A program made the translations under genes and the position numbers. The notes under the pieces were generated by a model. That model had not been told where the DNA came from and ran no database searches. It worked only from the letters and a program-made list of their open reading frames with translations. Below, in pieces: positions 30,853 through 33,152 of a stretch of DNA of 33,152 nucleotides; the first letter of the stretch is position 1, and each line of letters starts with the position of its first letter. This DNA comes from Asaia bogorensis (lineage in GTDB: Bacteria > Pseudomonadota > Alphaproteobacteria > Acetobacterales > Acetobacteraceae): contig CAMCZJ010000002.1 in assembly GCA_945886995.1 (NCBI GenBank), forward strand, positions 1 through 33,152, given 5' to 3'.

Positions 30853-32073
30853 ATGGCCGCGGGGTGGAGTGCCGCTGAGAAAACCACGCTGGCGCAAATC
30901 TGTGCCGCGCATTTCGTCAGCCATTTGCACATCCTGATCCTGCCGCCACTTTTTCCGCTGCTGCGGGAATCGCTCGATGTTTCTTATATTGAACTCGGCT
31001 TGGCGCTGACCGTGTTCAATATTGTCTCCGCCTTCACCCAGGCGCCGATGGGCTTTGTGGTGGACCGTATCGGCCCACGCAAAATGCTGGCGGCAGCGCT
31101 GATGTTTGGCGGTTCGGCCTTTATCCTGCTTGGGCTTTTTCCAAGCTGGCCCATGCTGATAGTGGCCGCCGCCATGGCTGGGCTTGCCAATAGCGTCTAT
31201 CACCCGGCGGATTACGCGGTGCTGGGTTCCGATATCAGCGAAGGCCGTGTGGGCCGCGCCTTTTCGCTGCATACCGCATGCGGTTTTTTGGGGGGCGCCA
31301 TCGCCCCCGCCTTCATGCTGGGTGTTGCGGCACTCGGTGGCATGTCCTCCGCGATGATTGCCGGCGGTTTGGTTGGCCCGCTGGTCGCGATACCACTGAT
31401 ATTCGCCGCGCGGCGCGATGCGGCCAAACCCCGCCCGGCAACAGCAACGCAGCGCGCAGCGGAAGCGGGCGGCGTGCGCCGCGTGCTGACCCCGGCGGTG
31501 ATGGCGATGATGGTATTCTTCATCATGCTGGCACTTGCCAATGGCGGCATTCATAGCTTCTCGGTCGCTGCCTGGGTGGCGCAGGGCATGACCTTGGAAC
31601 TCGCGAATGGGGCTTTGACCGGGTATCTGTTCGCGAGCGCGATTGGCGTTCTGATGGGCGGCTATATCGCGGATTGGACCAAGCGCCATGGGCTGGTGGC
31701 GACTTTTGGTTTCATCGCCGCCGCATCCATCATGCTGCTGATCGGCAATGGCGTTTTTCAGGGCTATGCGCTGGTGGCAGCCATGATTTCATCCGGGCTG
31801 CTGACGGGCATGATCATGCCATCGCGGGATATGCTGGTACGCGCTGCGGCGCCGCCAGGGCAAGCAGGGGCGGTGTTCGGCATTGTGTCCACCGGCTTCA
31901 ATATTGGCGGCATGGTGGGGCCACCGCTATTTGGCTGGCTGCTGGAAGCGGGCGAACCACGGCTGATCTTCATCACCAGCGCGGGCTTCATGTTGCTGAC
32001 GGCGGTAATGGCGATTGGGCAGGAATGGCGGCTGGCACGGCGCCGCCGTGCCGCAATGACCGCGGCGGAATGA
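30853..32073 (+). CDS. MFS transporter
   Basis: The 406-residue product is a Major Facilitator Superfamily permease of the inner membrane. Many hydrophobic segments alternate with short loops. MGFVVDRIGPRKML (loop 2-3, the DRxGRR-type signature) and SVYHPADYAVLGSDISEGRVGRAFSLHTACGFLGGAIAP (loop 4-5 region) are recognisable. A second half starts near the VRRVLTPAVMAMMVFF segment, after a basic central loop. The length suits about 12 membrane spans. It resembles the Fsr-like drug exporters, but the substrate is unknown. ATG 30853 follows the polA stop by 2 bases. It meets the AEC gene tail to tail with no gap. Confidence 0.87.
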   Translation: MAAGWSAAEKTTLAQICAAHFVSHLHILILPPLFPLLRESLDVSYIELGLALTVFNIVSAFTQAPMGFVVDRIGPRKMLAAALMFGGSAFILLGLFPSWPMLIVAAAMAGLANSVYHPADYAVLGSDISEGRVGRAFSLHTACGFLGGAIAPAFMLGVAALGGMSSAMIAGGLVGPLVAIPLIFAARRDAAKPRPATATQRAAEAGGVRRVLTPAVMAMMVFFIMLALANGGIHSFSVAAWVAQGMTLELANGALTGYLFASAIGVLMGGYIADWTKRHGLVATFGFIAAASIMLLIGNGVFQGYALVAAMISSGLLTGMIMPSRDMLVRAAAPPGQAGAVFGIVSTGFNIGGMVGPPLFGWLLEAGEPRLIFITSAGFMLLTAVMAIGQEWRLARRRRAAMTAAE

Positions 32074-32997
32074 TCAGGCTTTGAAGTAAGCGAGCAACAC
32101 AGAAAGTGTTGCAATCGAAATCAGTGTGGAAAGCAGCACCGTGGCGCCAGAAGCGCCCACGCCGGTTTCATAGCGCCGAGCCAACAGAAACGCATTGGCA
32201 CCTGTCGGCAGCGCTGAGACTACCACCGCCACCGCCGTTTCCAAGGGCGAAAGCCCAAGCGCCAGACAAGCGCCCCAGGCCAGCGCGGGCATCAGGGCAA
32301 GCTTCAGGAAACTGGCAAAGCCAACCTCCGCCCGCGCACCAGCCAGCGAAAATCCCGCAAGCGATCCGCCAAGGCAAAACAGAGCAAGCGGTGGCCCTGC
32401 GGCGCCGAGCAATTCCAAGACGCGCCGCATGGGTGCCGGGACGGGAATGCCAAGCGCTTGCCACACGAAGGCAAGGAATACTGCCATCACAATCGGGTGG
32501 CGCAGCACACCTAGCAAGGTGGCGCGTAAAACGCGCGAGAGTGGCGCCTGGCTATGCAGCCCAATCTCCGCCACCACGGTTGCGACACTCAACAGCACCA
32601 TGGAATGCAGCGCCAGAATCGCCAGCAATATGGTCAGCCCCGCCTGACCGAAAGCTGCCGTGATCAGCGGAATACCCAGCATAACAGTGTTGCCGAAGCT
32701 GGCATTCAGCGCGAATAGCCCCGCCGCACCAATCCCCTGCCGCAACCTTGCGCGGCCCAACCACAGCGCAATGCCGTAAATCAGCATGGAGGCAATGAAA
32801 AACGCGAATGCCGCCGGCCCGCCGCCCTCATGGCCAGAAGTGCCGCCATTGAACAACAAACAGGGTGAGGCGATGGAGAAGGTGAAGAAATTCAGCCCGC
32901 GAAACCCGCCATCATCCACAAAACGCCAGCGCGAAGCCGCATAGCCCAGCGCGATAATCGCAAAAACCGGCAGGACAATGCCAAGAACGATACTCAC
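32074..32997 (-). CDS. AEC-family (auxin efflux carrier-like) transporter
   Basis: The 307-residue product has the AEC layout of ten membrane helices in two groups. Examples are VLGIVLPVFAIIALGYAASRWRFVDDGGFRGLNFFTFSIASPCLLF, LNASFGNTVMLGIPLI (the conserved NxxxxGIP element) and LGAAGPPLALFCLGGSLAGF, with SALPTGANAFLLARRYETG near the end. AEC proteins move organic acids and other anions, but the substrate is not evident. Its GTG start overlaps the gmk stop (GTGA), so it is coupled to gmk. Confidence 0.9.
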   Translation of the reverse strand: MSIVLGIVLPVFAIIALGYAASRWRFVDDGGFRGLNFFTFSIASPCLLFNGGTSGHEGGGPAAFAFFIASMLIYGIALWLGRARLRQGIGAAGLFALNASFGNTVMLGIPLITAAFGQAGLTILLAILALHSMVLLSVATVVAEIGLHSQAPLSRVLRATLLGVLRHPIVMAVFLAFVWQALGIPVPAPMRRVLELLGAAGPPLALFCLGGSLAGFSLAGARAEVGFASFLKLALMPALAWGACLALGLSPLETAVAVVVSALPTGANAFLLARRYETGVGASGATVLLSTLISIATLSVLLAYFKA

Positions 32998-33152
32998 GCG
33001 CCAAGCAAGCCCTTGATGAAGCCCGCCATGCCTGGCTGGCGCGCGCGTGTGCTGCGTGCGGCATGCAACACGGCGCGTGCCGTCGCCACCGTGGCCGCAA
33101 AATCCTGATTGATCAGCACATGGTCGAATTCATCCCAATGGGCGATTTCTTC
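32994..33152 (-). CDS. gmk: Guanylate kinase, C-terminal part
   Basis: The visible 52 residues begin EEIAHWDEFDHVLINQDFAATVATARAVLHAARSTR and end GFIKGLLGA. They match the guanylate kinase C-terminus (the A-E-x-S-H-W-D-E-F-D-Y-V-L-I-N pattern). Guanylate kinase converts GMP to GDP. The rest lies to the right of the window. It is translationally coupled to the downstream AEC gene. Confidence 0.85.
   Translation of the reverse strand, partial: EEIAHWDEFDHVLINQDFAATVATARAVLHAARSTRARQPGMAGFIKGLLGA

Noticed and set aside
30433..31689. 418-codon minus-strand frame across polA and the MFS gene
   Set aside because: It is antisense to two clear genes with no family resemblance.

Overview
The window looks like chromosomal DNA from a GC-rich, flagellated alphaproteobacterium, most likely Rhodospirillales/Acetobacteraceae (Roseomonas-like). 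The reasons are a SecA with a C-terminal zinc tail next to a parvulin-type PPIase, the alphaproteobacterial flagellin regulators FlbT and FlaF, CtrA-like boxes, a MucR/Ros regulator and an OlsB ornithine-lipid enzyme. I see no tRNA, rRNA, CRISPR array, insertion sequence or prophage. Placement is inferred from protein families only.

Layout. (1) 1-3347: the start of a secreted parvulin-like PPIase (minus strand, cut by the window edge), divergent from secA. (2) 3389-5148: a TTGACA promoter, a possible 31-residue Arg/Cys-rich leader peptide starting almost at the predicted transcript start, a Rho-independent terminator, then a GNAT acetyltransferase overlapping an argC-like gene. This looks like an attenuated unit. 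(3) 5415-8419 (minus): two short flagellins, flbT and flaF. Both flagellin genes carry a near-identical CtrA-like box at exactly the same distance from the start codon. (4) 8637-15968: mostly housekeeping genes: efp, an Ldh2-type dehydrogenase, a secreted unknown, cspA, two small overlapping unknown genes, a RidA-like protein, hemW, a SirB1-like protein and a solitary lutA. (5) 15970-18813 (minus): an apparent four-gene run of a JmjC/RoxA-type oxygenase, an OmpA-like protein, a fasciclin lipoprotein and a DUF2459 protein. (6) 18993-22672 (plus): a sugar cassette of CgeB-like glycosyltransferase, FdtA-type ketoisomerase, DegT/FdtB-type aminotransferase and an LpxA-like acyltransferase. Together these suggest synthesis and transfer of an N-acylated 3-amino-3,6-dideoxyhexose, perhaps to flagellin or a surface glycan. 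(7) 22710-27669: olsB, a mucR-family regulator, a TusA-like protein, a GMC oxidoreductase, a HIT protein and an alpha/beta-hydrolase lipoprotein. (8) 27757-33152: a zf-CHCC protein overlapping polA, an MFS transporter, then on the minus strand an AEC transporter and the 3' end of gmk.

The most interesting candidates are the leader/terminator in front of the GNAT-argC pair, the equidistant CtrA-like boxes of the two flagellin genes, and the FdtA/FdtB/LpxA-like combination. All functional statements rest on motif recognition by eye. No alignments or folding calculations were run.
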